64,000 bases of DNA, from the NCBI RefSeq assembly GCF_014698235.1, contig NZ_JACJSP010000007.1, positions 1-64,000 on the forward strand. The letters are read 5' to 3'. The notes beneath the pieces were generated by a model. It did not search any database. It had not been told where the DNA came from and saw only the letters and a program-made list of their open reading frames with translations. Source of the DNA: Limnothrix sp. FACHB-406. Its GTDB lineage: Bacteria > Cyanobacteriota > Cyanobacteriia > CACIAM-69d. Positions 26,794-35,769 of the stretch are shown here, piece by piece (the stretch's first letter is position 1; every line of letters starts with the position of its first letter). A program made the position numbers and the translations under genes.

Positions 26794-27432
26794 TTAATTT
26801 TTGGGAAAGCTACGACTCGTTTCCTCAGAAATATCTTCGGTAATCAGAATTTCTTGATCAATGACGCGAAACACCAACCGCTGATTCGCCACACTGTTCA
26901 GGGGCTGATCGCGAGCCAGCGCTGACTGAAACAGGGTGCAGGTCACCACCGCTTGGGAGCGATCGGGCGAAATCTCAATCACCAAATCTTCGTAGCGAAC
27001 GGCGGTCATGCGCATTTGGGGATAGGCTAGCTCCAGCAAATCTCGAATTTGTTGGCGACCGTCAAGCCGAATCATTTGAGATCCTCCGGCGAGGTTCACC
27101 GTTGCCCGAATTGCCGCATTAGGTGCATAGAAGCTGACGATCGCCTCAATATCTTGGTTTTTGATGGCGGCCAGCAGCCCTTCCAAGCGCGATCGAACCT
27201 GATTTTCGGTCAATTCCACGGGTGAACGCATCCGGGGTGGCGTTCGGGGTGGCATTCGGGGTGGCATTGGGGGGCGCTCCGGTTGGGTCTCGGCCCGGTG
27301 GGGCTGAGTGAGGGCGGCGGCCGGCGACTGCGGGCAAACCATGGCTCCGGTTCCGATCGCGCCAATTACAGCGCCGAGGATCGCCACTCGCAACCGCCGC
27401 CATACCTGTGCCATGCTTGGATCCATCATCAC
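26794..27432 (-). CDS. Exported NTF2-like (SnoaL/DUF4440-type) protein
   Basis: A 212-residue protein with an N-terminal signal-like helix (VAILGAVIGAIGTGAMV) followed by a Pro/Met/Arg-rich linker. The linker is encoded by a 12-bp tandem repeat (about 27237-27276). A 120-residue cone-shaped NTF2-like fold follows: the helix VRSRLEGLLAAIKNQDIEAIVSFYAPNA, then strands such as GRQQIRDLLELAYPQM and RLVFRVIDQEILITEDI. This fold binds small ligands or acts as an enzyme scaffold; no catalytic set is recognisable. The start could also be the Met at 27414. Confidence 0.62.
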   Translation of the reverse strand: MMMDPSMAQVWRRLRVAILGAVIGAIGTGAMVCPQSPAAALTQPHRAETQPERPPMPPRMPPRTPPRMRSPVELTENQVRSRLEGLLAAIKNQDIEAIVSFYAPNAAIRATVNLAGGSQMIRLDGRQQIRDLLELAYPQMRMTAVRYEDLVIEISPDRSQAVVTCTLFQSALARDQPLNSVANQRLVFRVIDQEILITEDISEETSRSFPKN

Positions 27433-27587
27433 AATTCCTTCCCCTTGAATCGTTGTTAGCGTCTAGTTTGGGATCTAGATTTTTGGGATCTAGGTTTTTG
27501 GGATCTAGATTTTTGGGTTTGGTTGAATTGAGTTGAGTTTAGTTCCCCCATCCCTTGCTGCAACGGCCATCGTAGGTTCGATCGCCC
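27433..27587. repeat. Short divergent spacer with 15-bp x 3 tandem repeat (27470-27514)
   Basis: GGGATCTAGATTTTT is repeated three times (starts 27470, 27485, 27500) with one A/G change, then a partial copy. The spacer separates two divergent genes and must contain both promoters. Confidence 0.88.
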
Positions 27588-28775
27588 ATGAGTCGTCCTC
27601 CCGAAATCGATCGCGTGATCGAAGCCTTTAAAAACAAGGACTATCGCACCGCCGCCCGGTTGCTGAATCCACTGCTCACCAGCCACCCACGCGATCCTTG
27701 GGTGCAACTCTATGCGGCGCGGCTCCATGAGCTGGCGGGGCGGCCGACGGTGGCGGAACCCATTTATCGAGAGCTGCTAAAAAACACAACCAACCCCAAT
27801 CCCAAGATTTTGGCCCAAGCTCGCCAGGGGTTGCAGCGCTTAGAAACGGCCGATCGCACCCAACGCCAAGCCGCCATTACCCAAGCCCGAGCCGCCGCCA
27901 GCCAAGCTACCCATCAAGGCACGAACCAGGGCGATCGACTCCCAAAACCAGCCCACGGCATTTTAATTTTGGAGCCGATCGCCTCGGACGATCGCCCGGA
28001 AGCGGCGAAACAATTTGCCCGCATTTTTGACTTAGATCCCTACACCGCCCGGATGCAGTTGCCCAGCCGCGATTGGCGACTCTATCGCACCGGCCTCTTG
28101 GGAGAACTGCAAGTCTATGCGGAAGCCCTCCAATCGCACCAAATTCCCTGCTTTTGTGTGGATGAAAAAGCGGTACAAGCCGTCAAAACTTTCACCATCA
28201 AGCATTTTCAATCCGTTGATCCAGACCCGATCGTGATTTGCGAAAACGATCGACACCAGTTGGGAACCTTGGCTTTTCGGTGGGCAGAGGTGAGCCAGCG
28301 CGTGTTAGGAGCCGTGCCCGTGGTGGAATCGGTGATTGATTTGAATGCACGCGGCCAAATTGTGCGCCGAGATCAAACCCAAGATTGGGTTCCTCTTGTG
28401 GATTTGCATTTACCCGATCGGGGCTGCATTTTGCGCCTTTGTGAAAGTGCCTATCAGTTCGATCGGGGTGTGGCCTTTGCACCCATGGGATTTTCGCCCA
28501 ACTCCTTTGTGCAGGAATTGGATGACGGTCGCCCCACCCGGCGCACCCAATGGAACGCCCTCGTGACCTTTGTGGCTCAACAAACCCCGATCGCCCGGGT
28601 GTTTGATCGGTTCACCGGTTTTGCGGAAACAGCCTTGGATTACCGAGAATTGCTCGATCGGCTCAATCCCCAAATCCCTGTTCCTCGCCGCAACGCCCAG
28701 CCCATGCGCGAAGATGCCGCCTTCGCCCTTTACAGCCGCGTCAGCTTCTGTCGTCCTAACTCTCCGATTCGCTAG
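27588..28775 (+). CDS. TPR-containing conserved hypothetical protein
   Basis: A 395-residue soluble protein. The first 110 residues form TPR-like helices (EAFKNKDYRTAARLLNPLLTSHPRDPWVQLYAARLHE, listed here by its two helical halves). A flexible Ala/Gln-rich linker follows. A 260-residue globular region starts ILILEPIASDDRPEAAKQFA and has ARIFDLDPYTARMQLPS and FCVDEKAVQAVKTF. The globular part is of a type seen in cyanobacteria without known function. No catalytic motif or membrane segment is visible. Its last 20 bp overlap the convergent nuclease-family gene. Confidence 0.6.
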   Translation: MSRPPEIDRVIEAFKNKDYRTAARLLNPLLTSHPRDPWVQLYAARLHELAGRPTVAEPIYRELLKNTTNPNPKILAQARQGLQRLETADRTQRQAAITQARAAASQATHQGTNQGDRLPKPAHGILILEPIASDDRPEAAKQFARIFDLDPYTARMQLPSRDWRLYRTGLLGELQVYAEALQSHQIPCFCVDEKAVQAVKTFTIKHFQSVDPDPIVICENDRHQLGTLAFRWAEVSQRVLGAVPVVESVIDLNARGQIVRRDQTQDWVPLVDLHLPDRGCILRLCESAYQFDRGVAFAPMGFSPNSFVQELDDGRPTRRTQWNALVTFVAQQTPIARVFDRFTGFAETALDYRELLDRLNPQIPVPRRNAQPMREDAAFALYSRVSFCRPNSPIR

Positions 28776-29277
28776 TCGGCTCGCCCTGGAAACGATTGCC
28801 CCGCTCCGAGAAGTCCTCCGGGCGTAAATTGGCAAGAAAGTCCCGAAAAGCGGCTTGCTCGGCCTCGTCCGCGTCCCGATCGACCGGCACCGAAGCATCG
28901 GCAATCACCTCCTCCATCACCCAAATGGGGCTATCGGTGCGCAGGGCCAGGGCGATCGCGTCGCTTGGACGCGCATCAATATCCTTTTGCACATCCCCTT
29001 GCCGTACACAGAGCACCGCATAGAACGTGCCATCTTGCAGCGAATGGACAATCACCTTCTCCAGGGTCATTTCCCAAGCCTGGAGCAGATTCGCCATCAA
29101 ATCATGGGTGAGCGGGCGTGGCGGTGGCCGATCCTCCATGGCACTGATGATCGCCTTGGCTTGATCCGGCCCAATGTAGATCGGGAGGGCACGCCGATCG
29201 GCCGTATCTCGAAGCAACACGATCGGCGTGCGGCTCGCCGCATCCAATGCAATTCCCGCAACCTTCATTTCCACCAT
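28756..29277 (-). CDS. Bifunctional nuclease family protein (BFN/DUF151)
   Basis: A 173-residue protein with the DUF151 core VEMKVAGIALDAASRTPIVLL, RRALPIYIGPDQAKAI, a central KVIVHSLQDGTFYAVL and DARPSDAIALALR. Plant members have been reported to act as DNase/RNase; the bacterial function is not established. The C-terminus is acidic and variable. The frame opens at 29328, but the Met at 29277 matches the usual start. It converges on and overlaps the TPR gene by 20 bp. Confidence 0.85.
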   Translation of the reverse strand: MVEMKVAGIALDAASRTPIVLLRDTADRRALPIYIGPDQAKAIISAMEDRPPPRPLTHDLMANLLQAWEMTLEKVIVHSLQDGTFYAVLCVRQGDVQKDIDARPSDAIALALRTDSPIWVMEEVIADASVPVDRDADEAEQAAFRDFLANLRPEDFSERGNRFQGEPTSESES

Positions 29278-29388
29278 AGACCCAGCATCCGTAGCATCCG
29301 TGAGCGATTGACCGGTATTCGCCTTCAAGCCTGTTCTCAGTATGCCCTGCCAATCGGCGGGATTACGGAAAAAACCCGCAGAAAAACA

Positions 29389-29425
29389 AACAGGGGCGAG
29401 TCAACCTCACCCCTGTTGCTGATTC
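29389..29425 (-). terminator. Intrinsic terminator of the rbcLXS operon
   Basis: AACAGGGGCGAG (29389-29400) pairs with CTCACCCCTGTT (29406-29417) with one mismatch and a 5-base loop. Read on the minus strand it exits into TTGTTTTTC. It is about 65 bp past the rbcS stop. Confidence 0.8.
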
Positions 29426-29483
29426 AAAATGACCACTTTAGCCGCTAACGATCTCGATCGCGCTAGCTAGCTCCCACCGCGAC

Positions 29484-29819
29484 TTAGTAGCGGCTCAGGT
29501 TAGGACGGTGCACAATGAAGCCCACCGATTGGCACTGCTTGATGTTGTCGAAGCCCACAACACGGATGTAGCAGTTGCCATATTCCGAGCGGCAAGCTTG
29601 CACTTCGGTCAACACTTCTTGCACCGAACGCGCGTTGAACAGAGGCAACTTCCACATCGTCCAGTAGTACACCTCGGGATCCGAGTTCTCGTTGAACTCA
29701 ACACCGGGGATGTAGCCCTGGTCGATCATGTACTGGATTTGCTTGGCGATCTGTTGGTCGCTGAGGGGAGGCAGATACGAGAAGGTCTCAAAACGACGCT
29801 CTTTGGGCAGAGTCTTCAT
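29484..29819 (-). CDS. rbcS: RuBisCO small subunit
   Basis: A 111-residue protein starting [19 protein letters not shown], the standard cyanobacterial RbcS N-terminus, followed by [22 protein letters not shown] (by parts), [20 protein letters not shown] and VGFIVHRP at the end. Eight copies cap the L8 core of the Form IB enzyme in the carboxysome. The frame opens five residues earlier, but the Met at 29819 fits the family. It is the last gene of rbcL-rbcX-rbcS, 94 bp after rbcX, followed by a terminator. Confidence 0.97.
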   Translation of the reverse strand: MKTLPKERRFETFSYLPPLSDQQIAKQIQYMIDQGYIPGVEFNENSDPEVYYWTMWKLPLFNARSVQEVLTEVQACRSEYGNCYIRVVGFDNIKQCQSVGFIVHRPNLSRY

Positions 29820-29913
29820 GCCAGTTGTCTCCAAACGGGGCGAAGAGAAAAAACTTCAACGAATGCAATTCGAATGCGATTCACTCATCCCGTGGCTAAT
29901 TCCAGGAGTGGAA

Positions 29914-30321
29914 TTAATCATCGATCGAGTGGTCACCCGATCGCCGCTCCGATTCCAGGAGTCGATCGGGTTCCTCAGCCAAAACCAGTTGTGTTAGCCG
30001 TTCGAGGTGCTGGCGACGGAGATGGCCATTGGACTTTTGAACCCCTTCACGCACCATCTCCGGCAAATAGTCAGTCACATCACTGACCAACTCATCACGC
30101 ACCGTCATCAGACGAAAGGCCAAATCCGGATCAACAGTCAGCAGGGATTGCAAATAGGCTTCCCCATCTTGCAAGTTGCTCTCCGCCGAAAACCGATGCA
30201 GCCAAACCGCCTTGGGGGGATTAGTTTCATGTAGTTGCGCGAGGACAGTCCGCATTGCCTGGTAGGTCAAATAGCTTTGCAGCGTTTTGGCCGTATCCTT
30301 GGCAATTTGCTTGAGATCCAT
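29914..30321 (-). CDS. rbcX: RuBisCO assembly chaperone RbcX
   Basis: A 135-residue protein of the RbcX family, a homodimeric helical chaperone that binds the RbcL C-terminal tail and helps build the L8 core. Features are MDLKQIAKDTAKTLQSYLTYQA, the QLHETNPPKAVWLHRFS groove region and ENYL-like GEAYLQSLL. The last 25 residues are acidic and variable. Its position between rbcL and rbcS is the classic cyanobacterial order. Confidence 0.96.
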   Translation of the reverse strand: MDLKQIAKDTAKTLQSYLTYQAMRTVLAQLHETNPPKAVWLHRFSAESNLQDGEAYLQSLLTVDPDLAFRLMTVRDELVSDVTDYLPEMVREGVQKSNGHLRRQHLERLTQLVLAEEPDRLLESERRSGDHSIDD

Positions 30322-30455
30322 ACGCAGCCTCCGCGATCGCCCAACGTTCTCACGATGCTAGACGATCGCAGCTTCAGAAACCGCTACCGGCTGACCGATT
30401 TCCATCGGTGCGCAGCTTCCCCCTCGATCGGCCAATCAACCGGCTCGCCGCATCA

Positions 30456-31880
30456 TCAGACGGTATCAACCGCCTCGAACTCGAACTTGATTTCCTTCCA
30501 CAGTTCCAGGGCCACAGCCAGGTCAGGAGACCAACGAGCAGCCTCACGCAGGATGTCGCCGCCTTCACGCAGCAGGTTGCGGCCTTCGTTACGGGCTTGG
30601 ACGCAAGCTTCCAGAGCCACGCGGTTGGCCGTTGCACCCGGAGCATTACCCCAGGGGTGACCCAGCGTACCACCGCCGAATTGCAGCACCGCGTCATCGC
30701 CGAAGATGTCAACCAGTGCGGGCATGTGCCAAACGTGGATACCACCCGAAGCCACGGCCATCACGCCCGGCATCGAAGCCCAGTCTTGGGTGAAGTAGAT
30801 CCCACGGCTGCGGTCTTGCTCGATGTAGTTTTCGCGCAGCAAGTCCACAAAGCCCAGGGTCACGGCTTGGTCGCCTTCCAGCTTACCGACCACCGTACCG
30901 GTGTGGATGTGGTCACCACCGGACATCCGCAAGCACTTCGACAGCACGCGGAAGTGGATCCCGTGGTTCTTTTGACGGTCGATTACCGCGTGCATAGCGC
31001 GGTGGATGTGCAGCAGCACGCCGTTGTTACGGCACCAGTGCGACAGGGTGGTGTTGGCGGTGAAGCCAGCCGTCAAGAAGTCATGCATGATGATGGGCAT
31101 TTCGAGTTCTTTGGCGTACTCGGCCCGCTTCAGCATTTCTTCGCAGGTGGCAGCGGTCACGTTCAGGTAGTGACCCTTGATTTCGCCGGTTTCCGCTTGC
31201 GCCTTGTGAATGGCATCAGCCACAAACAAGAAGCGATCGCGCCAACGTTGGAAGGGCTGCGAGTTGATGTTTTCGTCGTCTTTGGTGAAGTCCAGACCGC
31301 CGCGCAGACATTCGTACACTGCACGACCGTAGTTCTTCGCCGACAGACCCAGTTTGGGTTTGATGGTGCAACCCAGCAGGGGACGACCGTACTTGTTGAT
31401 CCGATCGCGCTCTACTTGGATCCCGTGCGGGGGGCCTTGGAAGGTCTTCAGGTAAGCGACGGGAATCCGCAAGTCTTCCAGACGCAGCGCTTTCAGGGCC
31501 TTAAAGCCGAAAACGTTACCCACCAGCGAGGTCAGCAGGTTGGTAACGGAGCCTTCTTCGAACAGATCCAGGGGATAGGCGATGTAGGCAATGTATTGGT
31601 TGTCTTCACCGGGAACCGGCTCTAGATCGTAGCAACGACCCTTGTAGCGATCGAGGTCGGTCAGCAGGTCAGTCCACACAGTGGTCCAAGTCCCAGTCGA
31701 GGACTCAGCGGCCACGGCTGCCCCAGCTTCTTCCGGGGGAACGCCCGGTTGCGGGGTCATGCGGAACGCAGCCAAAATATCAGTATCTTTCGGCGTGTAG
31801 TCCGGCGTGTAATAGGTCAGCTTGTAGTCTTTTACGCCAGCGTCGTAGCCAGCTTTTGATTGCGTCTGTGCGTAAGCCAT
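30456..31880 (-). CDS. rbcL: RuBisCO large subunit, Form IB
   Basis: A 474-residue enzyme that carboxylates ribulose-1,5-bisphosphate. Visible are the Form I N-terminus ([20 protein letters not shown]), catalytic segments [30 protein letters not shown] with the carbamylated Lys, [13 protein letters not shown], loop 6 [10 protein letters not shown] and [11 protein letters not shown]. The frame is open to 31961, but ATG 31880 ([15 protein letters not shown]) is the family start; AGGAAGGGA lies just upstream. It heads rbcL-rbcX-rbcS; 134 bp separate rbcL from rbcX. The Form IB type implies beta-carboxysomes. Confidence 0.98.
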   Translation of the reverse strand: MAYAQTQSKAGYDAGVKDYKLTYYTPDYTPKDTDILAAFRMTPQPGVPPEEAGAAVAAESSTGTWTTVWTDLLTDLDRYKGRCYDLEPVPGEDNQYIAYIAYPLDLFEEGSVTNLLTSLVGNVFGFKALKALRLEDLRIPVAYLKTFQGPPHGIQVERDRINKYGRPLLGCTIKPKLGLSAKNYGRAVYECLRGGLDFTKDDENINSQPFQRWRDRFLFVADAIHKAQAETGEIKGHYLNVTAATCEEMLKRAEYAKELEMPIIMHDFLTAGFTANTTLSHWCRNNGVLLHIHRAMHAVIDRQKNHGIHFRVLSKCLRMSGGDHIHTGTVVGKLEGDQAVTLGFVDLLRENYIEQDRSRGIYFTQDWASMPGVMAVASGGIHVWHMPALVDIFGDDAVLQFGGGTLGHPWGNAPGATANRVALEACVQARNEGRNLLREGGDILREAARWSPDLAVALELWKEIKFEFEAVDTV

Positions 31881-32406
31881 AACGTCCCTTCCTAAGAACT
31901 GCTTCGTCGATCGAGGGTCGGCGAAAGTGGTGGGCGATTGAGAGATCAACAGCGTCTTCACAGCAGAATCTTGCGAAGCCCCTTAGATCTTGGAGCTTCG
32001 CAAACCGAGGAATGCGAACCGCATTATGCAAATTGCATTATTTTCGATGAATCGGCGCTTAGACGAGCGATCAAGCAGCTAGAAATCCGAGAGAAGCAGT
32101 TTCTTCAAAGGTGACGGTCGAGACGATACCGCCAACGGGCTGCACTCTCGCGAAGTTGTAGCCGAATTGCCCAAAAAAAATATATCAGGAAAGGTATAGC
32201 TAGAACTTTGCAAATACTTTGGGATCTTATGAATTTTCGTAATTAACGTTACGGTTCGTAGCAAAGGCGATCGAGCATTGGGATCGAGAAAACGGGGCAA
32301 AGGGGCACAGCGCAAGCCAACGGAGCCAAACTCTGGCCAACAAAGGGGAGATCTGGTCCCGGTTTTGGGGTCGCTCGATCGGGGCAAATGGCAAGATTTC
32401 AAAAGA
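31881..32406 (-). promoter_or_regulatory. rbcL upstream region with NtcA-type GTA-N8-TAC site
   Basis: The 526 bp upstream of rbcL hold an AT-rich stretch (32160-32250) likely to contain the promoter. It includes GTAATTAACGTTAC at 32239-32252, an exact GTA-N8-TAC palindrome about 360 bp before the start codon. NtcA binding upstream of rbcL is known from Anabaena. No -10 with the ideal NtcA spacing was found, so activation versus repression cannot be told. No gene is seen in the interval. Confidence 0.45.
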
Positions 32407-34761
32407 TTACGATCGGCTGAGTAGTTGCTGCCATTGACTGAGGGCCAACTCTGTCCAGAGCCAATTTTGCGCCAAAACGGGGGGCTGAAACTGGCTGCCA
32501 GCATTGGCTTGTACCTGATCACGGTAGCGAATGGCCTGTTGCAGGGCTGCGGAGTCGTTGTTTTGTTGGGCCCGGGCCTGGGCCACCAGTGCGAGTCCGG
32601 CTTGGGCGGTGAGGGCCAGGTTATCGCTGAGGATGGCTCCGTCAGCCGTTTGGGAGAGGTTCAGGGATTCGGCAAAGGCTTGCTCAGCCCGATCGAGGGT
32701 TTGGGTCTGAAAATGCGCAAACCCTAAGGCCAGGTGATAGCGCGGATCATTGGGGTTTTGTTGAATGGCCAGCTCCCAAAACCGCTGGGCATCGTTGAAG
32801 CTGTAGTCCGGTTGCTGTTGGCGTGCCAGTTGCCAGGTCACCCGCCCGCGCAAGAAGAGGGTTTCGGCGGTGTCTTGGCTGTTGGGGAGGGTTTGCAGCA
32901 CGTCCCGAGCAATGGCGGCGGCGTTGCGGTTGGGGGCCAGCAGGGCTTCGATCGCCTGAACAGCGGTGGGGAGTTGCTTTTGGCGCAAGGCTTGCAGGGC
33001 GATCGCCTGCACTGTTTCCGTGTCGGTGTTGTTCCAGTCGTTTGGCGGATTCAGGGATTGGGCGATCGGGGCGGTGGGTTGGGGCGTTGGCTGCGATTGG
33101 GTTCCCGATCGGGCCCCCGTCCACCACAACCCGCCCGCCCCCAACAGCACGGCCAAGGCTCCGGCCACTAACCAAGATTGGGGCACTGTGACGGCCTTGG
33201 CAGCCCCCGATCGGGCAGCGTTGTCCGCGTCGGCGGATCCCAGGTCAAACCGAGGGTGCGATCGATCCGCCGATGGAGCCGCAGGGGATGAGGCCGCAGC
33301 GGATGAGGAGGCCGCAGAAAATAAATGCCCCTGACCCTCTTGGCCCTTTTGATGATTGGAGCCACCCTGGCTCGCTGCCGGGTGATCACCCCTTGAGGCA
33401 TCTGAGGGCGATCGCGCCACCAGTTCCTCCAGATTCACCGCCATGGTTTGGTCAGCCCACTGATCATCCGCTAGCTGCTCATCCGCCAGACCCTTGAGGG
33501 GCATTGGGGGCCGCAACCCCGACTCATCGGGCGATCGGGGCGTGGTGGGCAGTGGCTCACCGTTGGGAATTAAGGGCGATCGCCCCGGCAGCGAGATGGG
33601 TACACCCGCCGCAAATAGCAGCCCGTCAAAATCGGGATGCAAATACAAAATGGGCAAGGCCCAATAGAACTGCGCCGAACCATAGGTGGAAACCAACCCC
33701 TGACGCATTCGACTGGTAGCTAAATCTAGGGAATAGTCTGGACGCAGGTTGCGATAAAACAACTGCATCAGAGTAATCGCCACATCGTCGGGAATTTGCT
33801 CCGACATGGCCAGCACCCCCGGCACACCGCGCCGCATTAGGGCCGCCGCCAACGTGTCCGCATCGGTTTCCGGCGCATCCGATCGATAAACCGGCGAGTC
33901 GCTGCCCCGACAAGAATTCAAAAAAGCCAGCCACACGCCGTTATTCACCAACAGCCCCGCCAGGTCGTTGCCCGCCAAGGGTTCCGCCAGGCCCGTGCGC
34001 CGATTCACCAAGTGCAAACTGCCCCCATCGGGGCCCGGGTCACTGTGGCCGGCGTAGTGAAAAACATGGTATTGCCCCTGTTCGAGGGCGTGGGTGAGTT
34101 GTTCCCGATCGGGCTGATCCAGCACATCAATTTCCATGTGGGCGGTGGTTTGTTGCAGCTCTTGGCGCAACCGCCCCACTTCTTGCTCCACGGCCAAGGC
34201 CGCTTGGTCGTCGGGAGCCGCCAGGGCCACCAAAATTCGCAATGAGTCTGAACGGCGCAGGGTCAACCGCCGCGCATCAAAGCTACCGGAGCGGCCAAAC
34301 TGAGATCGATAGCGAGAAAAGGTGATGTCCGTGCCCGTGGTCAACAGTCGCCCATCGCCATAGAGCGCTTCCCAGGGCAATTGCAGCAATCGATCGCCCC
34401 GCAGTCCCAACCGCAAATGCAGTGCCGCATCTTGGCTATCGGCCACGCTTTGGGCAGAAATCCATCGATCGCGAATGGAGCCTTGAAATAGAGCGCTGTA
34501 TAGCTGTTCTCCCAAGGCCACCAGACTGGCCAGGCGCTCATCGGTTGCTGGCTCCGTGCGAAACAGATCCCACAGAGGATCCGCCATCAACCGTTCCGCC
34601 TGCACCAACCATTCCCCGATCGGCCAAATGGCTTGCTCCTCTGCCAACATCACTCCCTTAGGCGCTCGCTCCGTGCGAATCAACACCCGATCGTCCCCAC
34701 CCAACGGCGTAATCGACAGGTGAAATTCCAAGACGGCTTTGGCGATCACGGAAGTCGGCAT
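32407..34761 (-). CDS. CHAT-domain (caspase-like) protein with membrane helix and TPR C-terminus
   Basis: A 784-residue protein. The N-terminal 400 residues form a CHAT domain, a caspase/separase-like peptidase fold, with the expected dyad His239 (HYAGHS) and Cys284 (FLNSCRG) each after a beta strand. A 120-residue Ser/Ala/Pro/Gln-rich linker follows, then one membrane helix (WLVAGALAVLLGAGGLWW, about 530-547). From about 590 to the end TPR-like helical repeats occur (YHLALGFAHFQTQTLDRAEQAF). The peptidase would face the cytoplasm and the TPRs the periplasm or lumen if the helix spans once, or the reverse. Substrate unknown. Adjacent upstream DNA carries a divergent small-RNA candidate. Confidence 0.82.
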   Translation of the reverse strand: MPTSVIAKAVLEFHLSITPLGGDDRVLIRTERAPKGVMLAEEQAIWPIGEWLVQAERLMADPLWDLFRTEPATDERLASLVALGEQLYSALFQGSIRDRWISAQSVADSQDAALHLRLGLRGDRLLQLPWEALYGDGRLLTTGTDITFSRYRSQFGRSGSFDARRLTLRRSDSLRILVALAAPDDQAALAVEQEVGRLRQELQQTTAHMEIDVLDQPDREQLTHALEQGQYHVFHYAGHSDPGPDGGSLHLVNRRTGLAEPLAGNDLAGLLVNNGVWLAFLNSCRGSDSPVYRSDAPETDADTLAAALMRRGVPGVLAMSEQIPDDVAITLMQLFYRNLRPDYSLDLATSRMRQGLVSTYGSAQFYWALPILYLHPDFDGLLFAAGVPISLPGRSPLIPNGEPLPTTPRSPDESGLRPPMPLKGLADEQLADDQWADQTMAVNLEELVARSPSDASRGDHPAASQGGSNHQKGQEGQGHLFSAASSSAAASSPAAPSADRSHPRFDLGSADADNAARSGAAKAVTVPQSWLVAGALAVLLGAGGLWWTGARSGTQSQPTPQPTAPIAQSLNPPNDWNNTDTETVQAIALQALRQKQLPTAVQAIEALLAPNRNAAAIARDVLQTLPNSQDTAETLFLRGRVTWQLARQQQPDYSFNDAQRFWELAIQQNPNDPRYHLALGFAHFQTQTLDRAEQAFAESLNLSQTADGAILSDNLALTAQAGLALVAQARAQQNNDSAALQQAIRYRDQVQANAGSQFQPPVLAQNWLWTELALSQWQQLLSRS

Positions 34762-34909
34762 AGGACAAGGGCGCTACAGCGGGCGAACAATCAGACAGCC
34801 AAAAATCAGACAGCCATAGGGTGGCAATGGAAAAAAGCGAACAAAAGGAAAGCGAACAAGCGGAAAGTAAATAAGAACAATCAAAAACCAAACTAGCTAA
34901 AATTTTTTT

Positions 34910-35015
34910 CGTCAGCTTCTCCGGATCAACCGTATGGTTCTGCGAAGGGAAAAGACAGGTAGATGCACCCTGACGATATCTCAGCTCTCCGCCTTCGGGT
35001 GGGGAGCTTTTTTTT
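34910..35015 (+). ncRNA. Candidate structured small RNA, about 105 nt
   Basis: A TAAAAT -10-like box (34898-34903) precedes CGTCAG at 34910. That segment (TCGTCAG, 34909-34915) pairs with CTGACGA (34970-34976), enclosing 54 nt with the hairpin AACC-GTAT-GGTT and flanking CTTC/GAAG pairs. A strong terminator hairpin follows at once. No plus-strand gene lies downstream until 37151, so a riboswitch leader is unlikely. The sequence CTTCTCC could pair with Shine-Dalgarno sequences if exposed. It does not match tRNA, tmRNA, RNase P, SRP or 6S RNA features known to the annotator. Confidence 0.5.
34983..35015 (+). terminator. Strong intrinsic terminator of the small-RNA candidate
   Basis: AGCTCTCCGCC (34983-34993) pairs with GGTGGGGAGCT (34998-35008) around a TTCG tetraloop, with two G-T pairs, then eight T. 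This is the most canonical terminator in the window. Confidence 0.92.
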
Positions 35016-35382
35016 GCGATCGCGCCCCATCGCACGATCGGTTTAGGTGATCGGTGAGCAATCAGGTAGGTGATCACTGGACGATCAGTAGCGATCGGTG
35101 AGCAATCAACCTGATGGGCAATCAACCTGATGGGCAATCAACCTAAATCGACCTAAACCGAGCTGAATCGTTATTGCCCTAGATCCCAATTGCCTGAATT
35201 GCAATTTCCCGAGTCGCAATCCTTCAAAATCATCCGCTTCAAAATCATCCGCCTTTGATGGTTTGGGTATCGGTGGGTAATCCATCCCGATCAGGCCCGA
35301 TCGGGCAATTCCGACGACTCCATCTCCAGATTGTCGGCCCGCCTACCTGACAGACAAGGGGGCTAAACCCCTAGCCCCACCC

Positions 35383-35607
35383 TTAGCCGCCACCCACGAT
35401 CGTGACAATCTCCAGCCGATCGCCCCCCTGTAGCGTGGTGCGCTCCCAGAACTGCCGATGCAAGATTTCACCGTTATATTCCACAGCCACCAAGCGCGGA
35501 TTTAGTCCCAATTGTGTCAAAAAATCCGGGAGCTGCGTGCCAGGAGCACAGTGGCGGGCTTCGCCATTCACCTGCAAGGCAATGGTTGAACTGGATAGCT
35601 CACTCAT
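35383..35607 (-). CDS. thiS: Sulfur carrier protein ThiS
   Basis: A 74-residue ubiquitin-fold protein that carries sulfur as a C-terminal thiocarboxylate for the thiazole part of thiamine. It shows VAVEYNGEILHRQFWERT, GDRLEIVTIVGGG and the required Gly-Gly end. The frame opens at 35682, but the Met at 35607 (MSELSSSTIALQVNGE) has a GGAGGA seven bases upstream and gives the normal length. It follows thiE on the same strand after 162 bp, as in many cyanobacteria. Confidence 0.93.
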   Translation of the reverse strand: MSELSSSTIALQVNGEARHCAPGTQLPDFLTQLGLNPRLVAVEYNGEILHRQFWERTTLQGGDRLEIVTIVGGG

Positions 35608-35769
35608 GAAGGATCCTCCAAAACGGCTCAAAAACGGCTCAAAGGGTCTGGATATGTGGAAAGTTTGCTGCAATTGGGGCAACAGTCCCGGAGATCGGGT
35701 TGTGCCCCCGTCCTGCCCAAAGGACTCAAGGGCTTGGAGTTAAAAGGCGCGAAGTTAAAGGACGCGAAG

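Larger units (their letters stand above)
34762..35382. other. Non-coding interval with small-RNA candidate and short repeats
   Basis: About 620 bp between the CHAT gene and thiS, both minus. The minus-strand frame open across 34658-35137 is low-complexity and overlaps the CHAT start, so it is rejected. Contents: an AGCGAAC/GGAAAG-rich repeat near 34830-34870, the structured RNA candidate (34910-35015), a 16-bp direct repeat (AATCAACCTGATGGGC, about 35104-35135), and a hairpin variant of the dispersed palindrome at 35354-35373. Confidence 0.55.

Noticed and set aside
28756..28775. Frameshift or misassembly at the overlapping ends of the TPR and nuclease-family genes
   Set aside because: Both proteins end naturally, and short convergent overlaps are common; treated as a real 20-bp overlap.
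34658..35137. Minus-strand ORF of 159 codons upstream of the CHAT gene
   Set aside because: It is Ser/Cys-rich, overlaps the CHAT start in another frame, and crosses the terminator hairpin of the RNA candidate. It is built of repeat words.
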